Positions 23,675 to 35,820 of a DNA stretch of 64,000 nucleotides are shown here, one piece after another (position 1 is the stretch's first letter; every line of letters starts with the position of its first letter). The translations under genes were made by a program, and so were the position numbers. The DNA comes from Agrostemma githago. Lineage: Eukaryota; Streptophyta; Magnoliopsida; Caryophyllales; Caryophyllaceae. The DNA lies in assembly GCA_958450325.1 (NCBI GenBank), contig OY288259.1:22624734-22688733 (forward strand), written 5' to 3'. Under the pieces are notes generated by a model that saw nothing but the letters and a program-made list of their open reading frames with translations, had not been told where the DNA came from and did no database searches.

Positions 23675-24637
23675 TAGGCGGACCCGCTTTGCGGCTTCGC
23701 CTAATCCAACCCTAAATCCTTTACCTTATTCAAGGTCACTAAACCCGCAAGAAACTGAACCCTAAGAGGGTATTGGTGAACCCTGTCGTGGATGTGATTC
23801 AACGATGGGACACTGAACCTTAAGAGTAGGGTACCGCATAAGACGGGACGGAAAAGGGTTTAGGGTTGGATTAGGCAGACCCGCTTCGCGGCTCCGCCTA
23901 ATCCAACCCTAAACCCTTTTCCTTATTCAAGGTCACTAAACCCGCAAGAAACTGAACCCTAAGAGGGTATTGGTGAACCCTGTTGTGGATGTGATTCAAA
24001 GATGGGACACTGAACCTTAAGAGTAGGGTACCGCATAAGACGGGACGGAAAAGGGTTTAGGGTTGGATTAGGCGCACCCGCTTCGCGGCTCCGCCTAATC
24101 CAACCCTAAACCCTTTTCCTTATTCAAGGTCACTAAACCCGCAAGAAACTGAACCCTAAGAGGGTATTGGTGAACCCTGTCGTGGATGTGATTCAAAGAT
24201 GGGACACTGAACCTTAAGAGTAGGGTACCGCATAAGACGGGACGGAAAAGGGTTTAGGGTTGGATTAGGCGGACCCGCTTCGCGGCTCCGCCTAATCCAA
24301 CCCTAAACCCTTTTCCTTATTCAAGGTCACTAAACCCGCAAGAAACTGAACCCTAAGAGGGTATTGGTGAACCCTGTCGTGGATGTGATTCAAAGATGGG
24401 ACACTGAACCTGAAGAGTAGGGTACCGCATAAGACGGGACGGAAAAGGGTTTAGGGTTGGATTAGGCGGACCCGCTTCGCGGCTCCGCCTAATCCAACCC
24501 TAAACCCTTTTCCTTATTCAAGGTCACTAAACCCGCAAGAAACTGAACCCTAAGAGGGTATTGGTGAATCCTGTCGTGGATGTGATTCAAAGATGGGACA
24601 CTGAACCTTAAGAGTAGGGTACCGCATAAGACGGGAC

Positions 24638-24710
24638 GGAAAAAGGTTTAGGGTTGGATTAGGCGGAGCCGCTTCGCGGCTCCGCCTAATCCAACCCTAA
24701 ACCCTTTTCC
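24638..24710. repeat. Near-perfect 35-bp-arm palindrome
   Basis: Same GGCGGAGCC change as at 23,568, carried by the 1070-bp duplication; again one outer mismatch. Confidence 0.9.
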
Positions 24711-24744
24711 TTATTCAAGGACGGAAAAGGGTTTAGGGTCGGAT
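24660..24744. repeat. 85-bp short unit 13 (group II)
   Basis: Same GGCGGAGCCGC apex as unit 12, 1070 bp later. Last short unit before a gap of about 4.4 kb without any. Confidence 0.95.
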
Positions 24745-24879
24745 TAGGCGGACCCGCTTTGCGGCTTCGCCTAATCCAACCCTAAATCCTTTACCTTATT
24801 CAAGGTCACTAAACCCGCAAGAAACTGAACCCTAAGAGGGTATTGGTGAACCCTGTCGTGGATGTGATTCAACGATGGG

Positions 24880-26257
24880 ACACTGAACCTTAAGAGTAGG
24901 GTACCGCATAAGACGGGACGGAAAAGGGTTTAGGGTTGGATTAGGCAGACCCGCTTCGCGGCTCCGCCTAATCCAACCCTAAACCCTTTTCCTTATTCAA
25001 GGTCACTAAACCCACAAGAAACTGAACCCTAAGAGGGTATTGGTGAACCCTGTCGTGGATGTGATTCAAAGATGGGACACTGAACCTTAAGAGTAGGGTA
25101 CCGCATAAGACGGGACGGAAAATGGTTTAGGGTTGGATTAGACGGACCCGCTTCGCGGCTCCGCCTAATCCAACCCTAAACCCTTTTCCTTATTCAAGGT
25201 CACTAAACCCGCAAGAAACTGAACCCTAAGAGGGTATTGGTGAACCCTGTTGTGGATGTGATTCAAAGATGGGACACTGAACCTTAAGAGTAGGGTACCG
25301 CATAAGACGGGACGGAAAAGGGTTTAGGGTTGGATTAGGCGGACCCGCTTCGCGGCTCCGCCTAATCCAACCCTAAACCCTTTTCCTTATTCAAGGTCAC
25401 TAAACACGCAAGAAACTGAACCCTAAGAGGGTATTGGTGAACCCTGTCGTGGATGTGATTCAAAGATGGGACACTGAACCTTAAGAGTAGGGTACCGCAT
25501 AAGACAGGACGGAAAAGGGTTTAGGGTTGGATTAGGCGGACCCGCTTCGCGGCTTCGCCTAATCCAACCCTAAACCCTTTTCCTTATTCAAGGTCACTAA
25601 ACCCGCAAGAAACTGAACCCTAAGAGGGTATTGGTGAACCCTGTCGTGGATGTGATTCAAAGATGGGACACTGAACCTGAAGAGTAGGGTACCGCATAAG
25701 ACGGGACGGAAAAGGGTTTAGGGTTGGATTAGGCGGACCCGCTTCGCGGCTCCGCCTAATCCAACCCTAAACCCTTTTCCTTATTCAAGGTCACTAAACC
25801 CGCAAGAAACTGAACCCTAGAGGGTATTGGTGAACCCTGTCGTGGATGTGATTCAAAGATGGGACACTGAACCTTAAGAGTAGGGTACCGCATAAGACGG
25901 GACGGAAAAGGGTTTAGGGTTGGATTAGGCGGACCCGCTTCGCGGCTCCGCCTAATCCAACCCTAAACCCTTTTCCTTATTCAAGGTCACTAAACCCGCA
26001 AGAAACTGAACCCTAAGAGGGTATTGGTGAACCCTGTCGTGGACGTGATTCAAAGATGGGACACTGAACCTTAAGAGTAGGGTACCGCATAAGACGGGAC
26101 GGAAAAGGGTTTAGGGTTGGATTAGGCGGACCCGCTTCGCGGCTCCGCCTAATCCAACCCTAAACCCTTTTCCTTATTCAAGGTCACTAAACCCGCAAGA
26201 AACGGAACCCTAAGAGGGTATTGGTGAACCCTGTCGTGGATGTGATTCAAAGATGGG
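24880..26257. repeat. 1378-bp tandem duplication, copy 1
   Basis: Seven monomers less one base, from the deletion in ACCCTAGAGGG near 25,818. Tags CCCACAAG (25,011), TAAACACGCA (25,401), GTGGACGTG (about 26,039) and AACGGAACCC (26,201) all recur 1378 bp later. The block starts just after the AACGATGGG monomer that closes the preceding HOR series. Confidence 0.88.
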
Positions 26258-27640
26258 ACACTGAACCTTAAGAGTAGGGTACCGCATAAGACGGGACGGA
26301 AAAGGGTTTAGGGTTGGATTAGGCAGACCCGCTTCGCGGCTCCGCCTAATCCAACCCTAAACCCTTTTCCTTATTCAAGGTCACTAAACCCACAAGAAAC
26401 TGAACCCTAAGAGGGTATTGGTGAACCCTGTCGTGGATGTGATTCAAAGATGGGACACTGAACCTTAAGAGTAGGGTACCGCATAAGACGGGACGGAAAA
26501 TGGTTTAGGGTTGGATTAGACGGACCCGCTTCGCGGCTCCGCCTAATCCAACCCTAAACCCTTTTCCTTATTCAAGGTCACTAAACCCGCAAGAAACTGA
26601 ACCCTAAGAGGGTATTGGTGAACCCTGTTGTGGATGTGATTCAAAGATGGGACACTGAACCTTAAGAGTAGGGTACCGCATAAGACGGGACGGAAAAGGG
26701 TTTAGGGTTGGATTAGGCGGACCCGCTTCGCGGCTCCGCCTAATCCAACCCTAAACCCTTTTCCTTATTCAAGGTCACTAAACACGCAAGAAACTGAACC
26801 CTAAGAGGGTATTGGTGAACCCTGTCGTGGATGTGATTCAAAGATGGGACACTGAACCTTAAGAGTAGGGTACCGCATAAGACAGGACGGAAAAGGGTTT
26901 AGGGTTGGATTAGGCGGACCCGCTTCGCGGCTTCGCCTAATCCAACCCTAAACCCTTTTCCTTATTCAAGGTCACTAAACCCGCAAGAAACTGAACCCTA
27001 AGAGGGTATTGGTGAACCCTGTCGTGGATGTGATTCAAAGATGGGACACTGAACCTGAAGAGTAGGGTACCGCATAAGACGGGACGGAAAAGGGTTTAGG
27101 GTTGGATTAGGCGGACCCGCTTCGCGGCTCCGCCTAATCCAACCCTAAACCCTTTTCCTTATTCAAGGTCACTAAACCCGCAAGAAACTGAACCCTAGAG
27201 GGTATTGGTGAACCCTGTCGTGGATGTGATTCAAAGATGGGACACTGAACCTTAAGAGTAGGGTACCGCATAAGACGGGACGGAAAAGGGTTTAGGGTTG
27301 GATTAGGCGGACCCGCTTCGCGGCTCCGCCTAATCCAACCCTAAACCCTTTTCCTTATTCAAGGTCACTAAACCCGCAAGAAACTGAACCCTAAGAGGGT
27401 ATTGGTGAACCCTGTCGTGGACGTGATTCAAAGATGGGACACTGAACCTTAAGAGTAGGGTACCGCATAAGACGGGACGGAAAAGGGTTTAGGGTTGGAT
27501 TAGGCGGACCCGCTTCGCGGCTCCGCCTAATCCAACCCTAAACCCTTTTCCTTATTCAAGGTCACTAAACCCGCAAGAAACGGAACCCTAAGAGGGTATT
27601 GGTGAACCCTGTCGTGGATGTGATTCAAAGATGGGACACT
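26258..27640. repeat. 1378-bp tandem duplication, copy 2
   Basis: Tags at 26,389, 26,779 and 27,579 and the same 1-bp deletion near 27,196 identify this as the partner of 24,880-26,257. I found no clear difference between the copies by eye. Confidence 0.88.
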
Positions 27641-28314
27641 GAACCTTAAGAGTAGGGTACCGCATAAGACGGGACGGAAAAGGGTTTAGGGTTGGATTAG
27701 GCGGACCCGCTTCGCGGATCCGCCTAATCCAACCCTAAACCCTTTTCGTTATTCAAGGTCACTAAACCCGCAAGAAACTGAACCCTAAGAGGTTATTGGT
27801 GAACCCTGTCGTGGATGTGATTCAAAGATGGGACACTGAACCTTAAGAGTAGGGTACCGCATAAGACGGGACGGAAAAGGGTTTAGGGTTGGATTAGGCG
27901 GACCCGCTTCGCGGCTCCGCCTAATCCAACCCTAAACCCTTTTCCTTATTCAAGGTCACTAAACCCGCAAGAAACTGAACCCTAAAAGGGTATTGGTGAA
28001 CCCTGTCGTGGATGTGATTCAAAGATGGGACACTGAACCTTAAGAGTAGGGTACCGCATAAGACGGGACGGAAAAGGGTTTAGGGTTGGATTAGGCGAAC
28101 CCGCTTCGCGGCTCCGCCTAATCCAACCCTAAACCCTTTTCCTTATTCAAGGTCACTAAACCCGCAAGAAACTGAACCCTAAGAGGGTATTGGTGAACCC
28201 TGTTGTGGATGTGATTCAAAGATGGGACACTGAACCTTAAGAGTAGGGTACCGCATAAGACGGAACGGAAAAGGGTTTAGGGTTGGATTAGGCCGACCCG
28301 CTTCGCGGCACCGC
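27641..28314. repeat. Unduplicated satellite monomers
   Basis: About three and a half full-length monomers with private variants (GCGGATCCGCC near 27,716, CTTTTCGTTATTC near 27,745, GAGGTTATTGG, CCTAAAAGGG, GGCGAACCC). The last brings the CTGTTGTGG, ACGGAACGG and GGCACCGCC combination that recurs near 31,600-31,720, 32,990-33,100 and 40,530-40,640. Confidence 0.75.
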
Positions 28315-29384
28315 CTAATCCAACCCTAAACCCTTTTCCTTATTCAAGGTCACTAAACCCGCAAGAAACTGAACCCTAAGAGGGTATTGGTGAACCCTGT
28401 CGTGGATGTGATTCAAAGATGGGACACTGAACCTCAAGAGTAGGGTACCGCATAAGACGGGACGGAAAAGGGTTTAGGGTTGGATTAGGCGGACCCGCTT
28501 CGCGGCTCCGCCTAATCCAACCCTAAACCCTTTTCCTTATTCAAGGTCACTAAACCCGCAAGAAACTGAACCCTAAGAGGGTATTGGTGAACCCTGTCGT
28601 GGATGTGATTCAAAGATGGGACACTGAACCATAACAGTAGGGTACCGCATAAGACGGGACGGAAATGGGTTTAGGGTTGGATTAGGCGGACCCGCTTCGC
28701 GGCTCCGCCTAATCCAACCCTAAACCGTTTTCCTTATTCAAGGTCACTAAACCCGCAAGAAACTGAACCCTAAGAGGGTATTGGTGAACCCTGTCGTGGA
28801 TGTGATTCAAAGATGGGACACTGAACCTCAAGAGTAGGGTACCGCATAAGACGGGACGGAAAAGGGTTTAGGGTTGGATTAGGCGGACCTGCTTCGCGGC
28901 TCCGCCTAATCAAACCCTAAACCCTTTTCCTTATTCAAGGTCACTAAACCCGCAAGAAACTGAACCCTAAGAGGGTATTGGTGAACCCTGTCGTGGATGT
29001 GATTCAAAGATGGGACACTGAACCTTAAGAGTAGGGTACCGCATAAAACGGGACGGAAAAAGGTTTAGGGTTGGATTAGGCGGACCCGCTTCGCGGCTCC
29101 GCCTAATCCAACCCTAAACCCTTTTCCTTATTCAAGGACGGAAAAGGGTTTAGGGTCGGATTAGGCGGACCCGCTTCGCGGCTCCGCCTAATCCAACCCT
29201 AAATCCTTTACCTTATTCAAGGTCACTAAACCCGCAAGAAACTGAACCCTAAGAGGGTATTGGTGAACCCTGTCGTGGATGTGATTCAAAGATGGGACAC
29301 TGAACCTCAAGAGTAGGGTACCGCATAAGACGGGACGGAAAAGGGTTTAGGGTTGGATTAGGCGGACCCTCTTCGCGGCTCCGC
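28315..29384. repeat. 1070-bp tandem duplication, copy 1
   Basis: Five monomers and one 85-bp unit. Tags ATAACAG (28,631), AGGCGGACCT (28,881), TAAAACGGG (about 29,044) and GGCGGACCCT (29,361) recur at exactly +1070. Confidence 0.9.
29077..29161. repeat. 85-bp short unit 14 (group II)
   Basis: Preceded by TAAAACGGG; lies in copy 1 of the 1070-bp duplication. Confidence 0.95.
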
Positions 29385-30570
29385 CTAATCCAACCCTAAA
29401 CCCTTTTCCTTATTCAAGGTCACTAAACCCGCAAGAAACTGAACCCTAAGAGGGTATTGGTGAACCCTGTCGTGGATGTGATTCAAAGATGGGACACTGA
29501 ACCTCAAGAGTAGGGTACCGCATAAGACGGGACGGAAAAGGGTTTAGGGTTGGATTAGGCGGACCCGCTTCGCGGCTCCGCCTAATCCAACCCTAAACCC
29601 TTTTCCTTATTCAAGGTCACTAAACCCGCATGAAACTGAACCCTAAGAGGGTATTGGTGAACCCTGTCGTGGATGTGATTCAAAGATGGGACACTGAACC
29701 ATAACAGTAGGGTACCGCATAAGACGGGACGGAAATGGGTTTAGGGTTGGATTAGGCGGACCCGCTTCGCGGCTCCGCCTAATCCAACCCTAAACCGTTT
29801 TCCTTATTCAAGGTCACTAAACCCGCAAGAAACTGAACCCTAAGAGGGTATTGGTGAACCCTGTCGTGGATGTGATTCAAAGATGGGACACTGAACCTCA
29901 AGAGTAGGGTACCGCATAAGACGGGACGGAAAAGGGTTTAGGGTTGGATTAGGCGGACCTGCTTCGCGGCTCCGCCTAATCAAACCCTAAACCCTTTTCC
30001 TTATTCAAGGTCACTAAACCCGCAAGAAACTGAACCCTAAGAGGGTATTGGTGAACCCTGTCGTGGATGTGATTCAAAGATGGGACACTGAACCTTAAGA
30101 GTAGGGTACCGCATAAAACGGGACGGAAAAAGGTTTAGGGTTGGATTAGGCGGACCCGCTTCGCGGCTCCGCCTAATCCAACCCTAAACCCTTTTCCTTA
30201 TTCAAGGACGGAAAAGGGTTTAGGGTCGGATTAGGCGGACCCGCTTCGCGGCTCCGCCTAATCCAACCCTAAATCCTTTACCTTATTCAAGGTCACTAAA
30301 CCCGCAAGAAACTGAACCCTAAGAGGGTATTGGTGAACCCTGTCGTGGATGTGATTCAAAGATGGGACACTGAACCTCAAGAGTAGGGTACCGCATAAGA
30401 CGGGACGGAAAAGGGTTTAGGGTTGGATTAGGCGGACCCTCTTCGCGGCTCCGCCTAATCCAACCCTAAACCCTTTTCCTTATTCAAGGTCACTAAACCC
30501 GCAAGAAACTGAACCCTAAGAGGGTATTGGTGAACCCTGTCGTGGATGTGATTCAAAGATGGGACACTGA
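29385..30570. repeat. 1070-bp tandem duplication, copy 2
   Basis: Partner of the preceding block, with tags at 29,701, 29,951 and 30,431. One difference seen is GCATGAAAC near 29,628 against GCAAGAAAC in copy 1. The same monomer series reappears at 32.1, 33.4, 41.0, 43.1, 45.2 and 49.2 kb. Confidence 0.9.
30147..30231. repeat. 85-bp short unit 15 (group II)
   Basis: The +1070 partner of unit 14, and the first member of a pair with unit 16, 676 bp on. Confidence 0.95.
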
Positions 30571-30822
30571 ACCTTAAGAGTAGGGTACCGCATAAGACGG
30601 GACGGAAAAGGGTTTAGGGTTGGATTAGGCCGACCCGCTTCGCGGCTCCGCCTAATCCAACCCTAAACCCTTTTCCTTATTCAAGGTCACTAAACCCGCA
30701 AGAAACTGAACCCTAAGAGGGTATTGGTGAACCCTGTCGTGGATGTGATTCAAATATGGGACACTGAACCTTAAGAGTAGGGTACCGCATAAGACGGGAC
30801 GGAAAAAGGTTTAGGGTTGGAT

Positions 30823-30907
30823 TAGGCGGACCCGCTTCGTGGCTCCGCCTAATCCAACCCTAAACCCTTTTCCTTATTCAAGGACGGAAAAGGGTTTAGG
30901 GTCGGAT
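30823..30907. repeat. 85-bp short unit 16 (group II)
   Basis: Has CGTGGCTCC at its centre and follows a CAAATATGGG monomer. The next monomer has AAATCCTTTTCC rather than AAATCCTTTACC. Confidence 0.95.
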
Positions 30908-33862
30908 TAGGCGGACCCGCTTCGCGGCTCCGCCTAATCCAACCCTAAATCCTTTTCCTTATTCAAGGTCACTAAACCCGCAAGAAACTGAACCCTAAGA
31001 GGGTATTGGTGAACCCTGTCGTGGATGTGATTCAAAGATGGGACACTGAACCTTAAGAGTAGGGTACCGCATAAGACGGGACGGAAAAGGGTTTAGGGTT
31101 GGATTAGGCGGACTCGCTTCGCGGCTCCGCCTAATCCAACCCTAAACCCTTTTCCTTATTCAAGGTCACTAAACCCGCAAGAAACTGAACCCTAAGAGGG
31201 TATTGGTGAACCCTGTCGTGGATGTGATTCAAAGATGGGACACTGAACCTTAAGAGTAGGGTACCGCATAAGACGGGACGGAAAAGGGTTTAGGGTTGGA
31301 TTAGGCGGACCCGCTTCGCGGCTCCGCCTAATCCAACCCTAAACCCTTTTCCTTATTCAAGGTCACTAAACCCGCAAGAAACTGAACCCTAAGAGGGTAT
31401 TGGTGAACCCTGTCGTGGATGTGATTCAAAGATGGGACACTGAACCTTAAGAGTAGGGTACCGCATAAGACGGGACGGAAAAGGGTTTAGGGTTGGATTA
31501 GGCGGACCCGCTTCGCGGCTCCGCCTAATCCAACCCTAAACCCTTTTCCTTATTCAAGGTCACTAAACCCGCAAGAAACTGAACCCTAAGAGGGTATTGG
31601 TGAACCCTGTTGTGGATGTGATTCAAAGATGGGACACTGAACCTTAATAGTAGGGTACCGCATAAGACGGAACGGAAAAGGGTTTAGGGTTGGATTAGGC
31701 CGACCCGCTTCGCGGCACCGCCTAATCCAACCCTAAACCCTTTTCCTTATTCAAGGTCACTAAACCCGCAAGAAACTGAACCCTAAGAGGGTATTGGTGA
31801 ACCCTGTCGTGGATGTGATTCAAAGATGGGACACTGAACCTTAAGAGTAGGGTACCGCATAAGACAGGACGGAAAAGGATTTAGGGTTGGATTAGGCGGA
31901 CCCGCTTCGCGGCTCCGCCTAATCCAACCCTAAACCCTTTTCCTTATTCAAGGTCACTAAACCCGCAAGAAACTGAACCCTAAGAGGGTATTGGTGAACC
32001 CTGTCGTGGATGTGATTCAAAGATGGGACACTGAACCATAAGAGTAGGGTACCGCATAAGACGGGACGGAAATGGGTTTAGGGTTGGATTAGGCGGACCC
32101 GCTTCGCGGCTCCGCCTAATCCAACCCTAAACCGTTTTCCTTATTCAAGGTCACTAAACCCGCAAGAAACTGAACCCTAAGAGGGTATTGGTGAACCCTG
32201 TCGTGGATGTGATTCAAAGATGGGACACTGAACCTCAAGAGTAGGGTACCGCATAAGACGGGACGGAAAAGGGTTTAGGGTTGGATTAGGCGGACCTGCT
32301 TCGCGGCTCCGCCTAATCAAACCCTAAACCCTTTTCCTTATTCAAGGTCACTAAACCCGCAAGAAACTGAACCCTAAGAGGGTATTGGTGAACCCTGTCG
32401 TGGATGTGATTCAAAGATGGGACACTGAACCTTAAGAGTAGGGTACCGCATAAAACGGGACGGAAAAAGGTTTAGGGTTGGATTAGGCGGACCCGCTTCG
32501 CGGCTCCGCCTAATCCAACCCTAAATCCTTTACCTTATTCAAGGTCACTAAACCCGCAAGAAACTGAACCCTAAGAGGGTATTGGTGAACCCTGTCGTGG
32601 ATGTGATTCAAAGATGGGACACTGAACCTCAAGAGTAGGGTACCGCATAAGACGGGACGGAAAAGGGTTTAGGGTTGGATTAGGCGGACCCTCTTCGCGG
32701 CTCCGCCTAATCCAACCCTAAACCCTTTTCCTTATTCAAGGTCACTAAACCCGCAAGAAACTGAACCCTAAGAGGGTATTGGTGAACCCTGTCGTGGATG
32801 TGATTCAAAGATGGGACACTGAACCTTAAGAGTAGGGTACCGCATAAGACGGGACGGAAAAGGGTTTAGGGTTGGATTAGGCCGACCCGCTTCGCGGCTC
32901 CGCCTAATCCAACCCTAAACCCTTTTCCTTATTCAAGGTCACTAAACCCGCAAGAAACTGAACCCTAAGAGGGTATTGGTGAACCCTGTTGTGGATGTGA
33001 TTCAAAGATGGGACACTGAACCTTAAGAGTAGGGTACCGCATAAGACGGAACGGAAAAGGGTTTAGGGTTGGATTAGGCCGACCCGCTTCGCGGCACCGC
33101 CTAATCCAACCCTAAACCCTTTTCCTTATTCAAGGTCACTAAACCCGCAAGAAACTGAACCCTAAGAGGGTATTGGTGAACCCTGTCGTGGATGTGATTC
33201 AAAGATGGGACACTGAACCATAAGAGTAGGGTACCGCATAAGACAGGACGGAAAAGGGTTTAGGGTTGGATTAGGCGGACCCGCTTTGCGGCTCCGCCTA
33301 ATCCAACCCTAAACCCTTTTCCTTATTCAAGGTCACTAAACCCGCAAGAAACTGAACCCTAAGAGGGTATTGGTGAACCCTGTCGTGGATGTGATTCAAA
33401 GATGGGACACTGAACCATAACAGTAGGGTACCGCATAAGACGGGACGGAAATGGGTTTAGGGTTGGATTAGGCGGACCCGCTTCGCGGCTCCGCCTAATC
33501 CAACCCTAAACCGTTTTCCTTATTCAAGGTCACTAAACCCGCAAGAAACTGAACCCTAAGAGGGTATTGGTGAACCCTGTCGTGGATGTGATTCAAAGAT
33601 GGGACACTGAACCTCAAGAGTAGGGTACCGCATAAGACGGGACGGAAAAGGGTTTAGGGTTGGATTAGGCGGACCTGCTTCGCGGCTCCGCCTAATCAAA
33701 CCCTAAACCCTTTTCCTTATTCAAGGTCACTAAACCCGCAAGAAACTGAACCCTAAGAGGGTATTGGTGAACCCTGTCGTGGATGTGATTCAAAGATGGG
33801 ACACTGAACCTTAAGAGTAGGGTACCGCATAAAACGGGACGGAAAAAGGTTTAGGGTTGGAT

Positions 33863-33947
33863 TAGGCGGACCCGCTTCGCGGCTCCGCCTAATCCAACCC
33901 TAAACCCTTTTCCTTATTCAAGGACGGAAAAGGGTTTAGGGTCGGAT
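33863..33947. repeat. 85-bp short unit 17 (group II)
   Basis: Preceded by TAAAACGGG and paired with unit 18 at 676 bp. It is missing from the otherwise similar run at 32.5 kb. Confidence 0.95.
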
Positions 33948-34159
33948 TAGGCGGACCCGCTTCGCGGCTCCGCCTAATCCAACCCTAAATCCTTTACCTT
34001 ATTCAAGGTCACTAAACCCGCAAGAAACTGAACCCTAAGAGGGTATTGGTGAACCCTGTCGTGGATGTGATTCAAAGATGGGACACTGAACCTCAAGAGT
34101 AGGGTACCGCATAAGACGGGACGGAAAAGGGTTTAGGGTTGGATTAGGCGGACCCTCTT

Positions 34160-35820
34160 CGCGGCTCCGCCTAATCCAACCCTAAACCCTTTTCCTTATT
34201 CAAGGTCACTAAACCCGCAAGAAACTGAACCCTAAGAGGGTATTGGTGAACCCTGTCGTGGATGTGATTCAAAGATGGGACACTGAACCTTAAGAGTAGG
34301 GTACCGCATAAGACGGGACGGAAAAGGGTTTAGGGTTGGATTAGGCCGACCCGCTTCGCGGCTCCGCCTAATCCAACCCTAAACCCTTTTCCTTATTCAA
34401 GGTCACTAAACCCGCAAGAAACTGAACCCTAAGAGGGTATTGGTGAACCCTGTCGTGGATGTGATTCAAATATGGGACACTGAACCTTAAGAGTAGGGTA
34501 CCGCATAAGACGGGACGGAAAAAGGTTTAGGGTTGGATTAGGCGGACCCGCTTCGTGGCTCCGCCTAATCCAACCCTAAACCCTTTTCCTTATTCAAGGA
34601 CGGAAAAGGGTTTAGGGTCGGATTAGGCGGACCCGCTTCGCGGCTCCGCCTAATCCAACCCTAAATCCTTTACCTTATTCAAGGTCACTAAACCCGCAAG
34701 AAACTGAACCCTAAGAGGGTATTGGTGAACCCTGTCGTGGATGTGATTCAAAGATGGGACACTGAACCTTAAGAGTAGGGTACCGCATAAGACGGGACGG
34801 AAAAGGGTTTAGGGTTGGATTAGGCCGACCCGCTTCGCGGCTCCGCCTAATCCAACCCTAAACCCTTTTCCTTATTCAAGGTCACTAAACCCGCAAGAAA
34901 CTGAACCCTAAGAGGGTATTGGTGAACCCTGTCGTGGATGTGATTCAAAGATGGGACACTTAACCTTAAGAGTAGGGTACCGCATAAGACGGGACGGAAA
35001 AGGGTTTAGGGTTGGATTAGACGGACCCGCTTCGCGGCTCCGCCTAATCCAAACCTAAACCCTTTTCCTTATTCAAGGTCACTAAACCCGCAAGAAACTG
35101 AACCCTAAGAGGGTATTGGTGAACCCTGTCGTGGATGTGATTCAAAGATGGGACACTGAACCTTAAGAGTAGGGTACCGCATAAGACGGGACGGAAAAGG
35201 GTTTTGGGTTGGATTAGGCGGACCCGCTTCGCGGCTCCGCCTAATCCAACCCTAAACCCTTTTCCTTATTCAAGGTCACTAAACCCGCAAGAAACTGAAC
35301 CCTAAGAGGGTATTGGTGAACCCTGTCGTGGATGTGATTCAAAGATGGGACACTGAACCTTAAGAGCAGGGTACCGCATAAGACGGGACGGAAAAGGGTT
35401 TAGGGTTGGATTAGGCCGACCCGCTTCGCGGCACCGCCTAATCCAACCCTAAACCCTTTTCCTTATTCAAGGTCACTAAACCCGCAAGAAACTGAACCCT
35501 AAGAGGGTATTGGTGAACCCTGTCGTGGATGTGAGTCAAAGATGGGACACTGAACCTTAAGAGTAGGGTACCGCATAAGACGGGACGGAAAAGGGTTTAG
35601 GGTTGGATTAGGCCGACCCGCTTCGCGGCACCGCCTAATCCAACCCTAAACCCTTTTCCTTATTCAAGGTCACTAAACCCGCAAGAAACTGAACCCTAAG
35701 AGGGTATTGGTGAACCCTGTCGTGGATGTGATTCAAAGATGGGACACTGAACCTTAAGAGTAGGGTACCGCATAAGACGGGACGGAAAAGGGTTTAGGGT
35801 TGGATTAGGCGGACCCGCTT
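34160..35820. repeat. 1661-bp tandem duplication, copy 1
   Basis: Eight monomers plus the short unit at 34,539. Ordered tags CAAATATGGG, CGTGGCTCC, GGACACTTAACC, CCAAACCTAAACC, GTTTTGGG, GAGCAGGG and GCTTCACGG recur 1661 bp later (for example GTTTTGGGTT at 35,201 and 36,862). Confidence 0.9.
34539..34623. repeat. 85-bp short unit 18 (group II)
   Basis: CGTGGCTCC type; in copy 1 of the 1661-bp duplication. Confidence 0.95.

Larger units (their letters stand above)
17058..24659. repeat. Zone 3: six HOR blocks led by 85-bp units
   Basis: Short units begin at 17,058, 17,931, 19,198, 20,859, 22,323, 23,590 and 24,660. The spacings are 873, 1267, 1661, 1464, 1267 and 1070 bp, which is one 85-bp unit plus 4, 6, 8, 7, 6 and 5 full monomers. 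Each block opens with the same signature: GGAAAAAGG before the short unit, GGGTCGG after it, then AAATCCTTTACC and AACGATGGG in the next monomer. Most blocks share the ordered tags GGCAGACCC or GGCCGACCC, GACGGACCC and GGCGCACCC. Blocks differ by gain or loss of whole monomers. Confidence 0.9.
30571..34159. repeat. Zone 5 mosaic between the 1070- and 1661-bp blocks
   Basis: This stretch contains two further runs of the CATAAGAG or CATAACAG, GGCGGACCTG, TAAAACGGG, GGACCCTCTTC series, 1379 bp apart (AGGCGGACCT at 32,288 and 33,667). The first run lacks the 85-bp unit that the second has at 33,863. Short units lie at 30,823 and 33,863. GACTCGCTTC near 31,112 and GGATTTAGGG near 31,878 are private variants. 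Confidence 0.75.
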
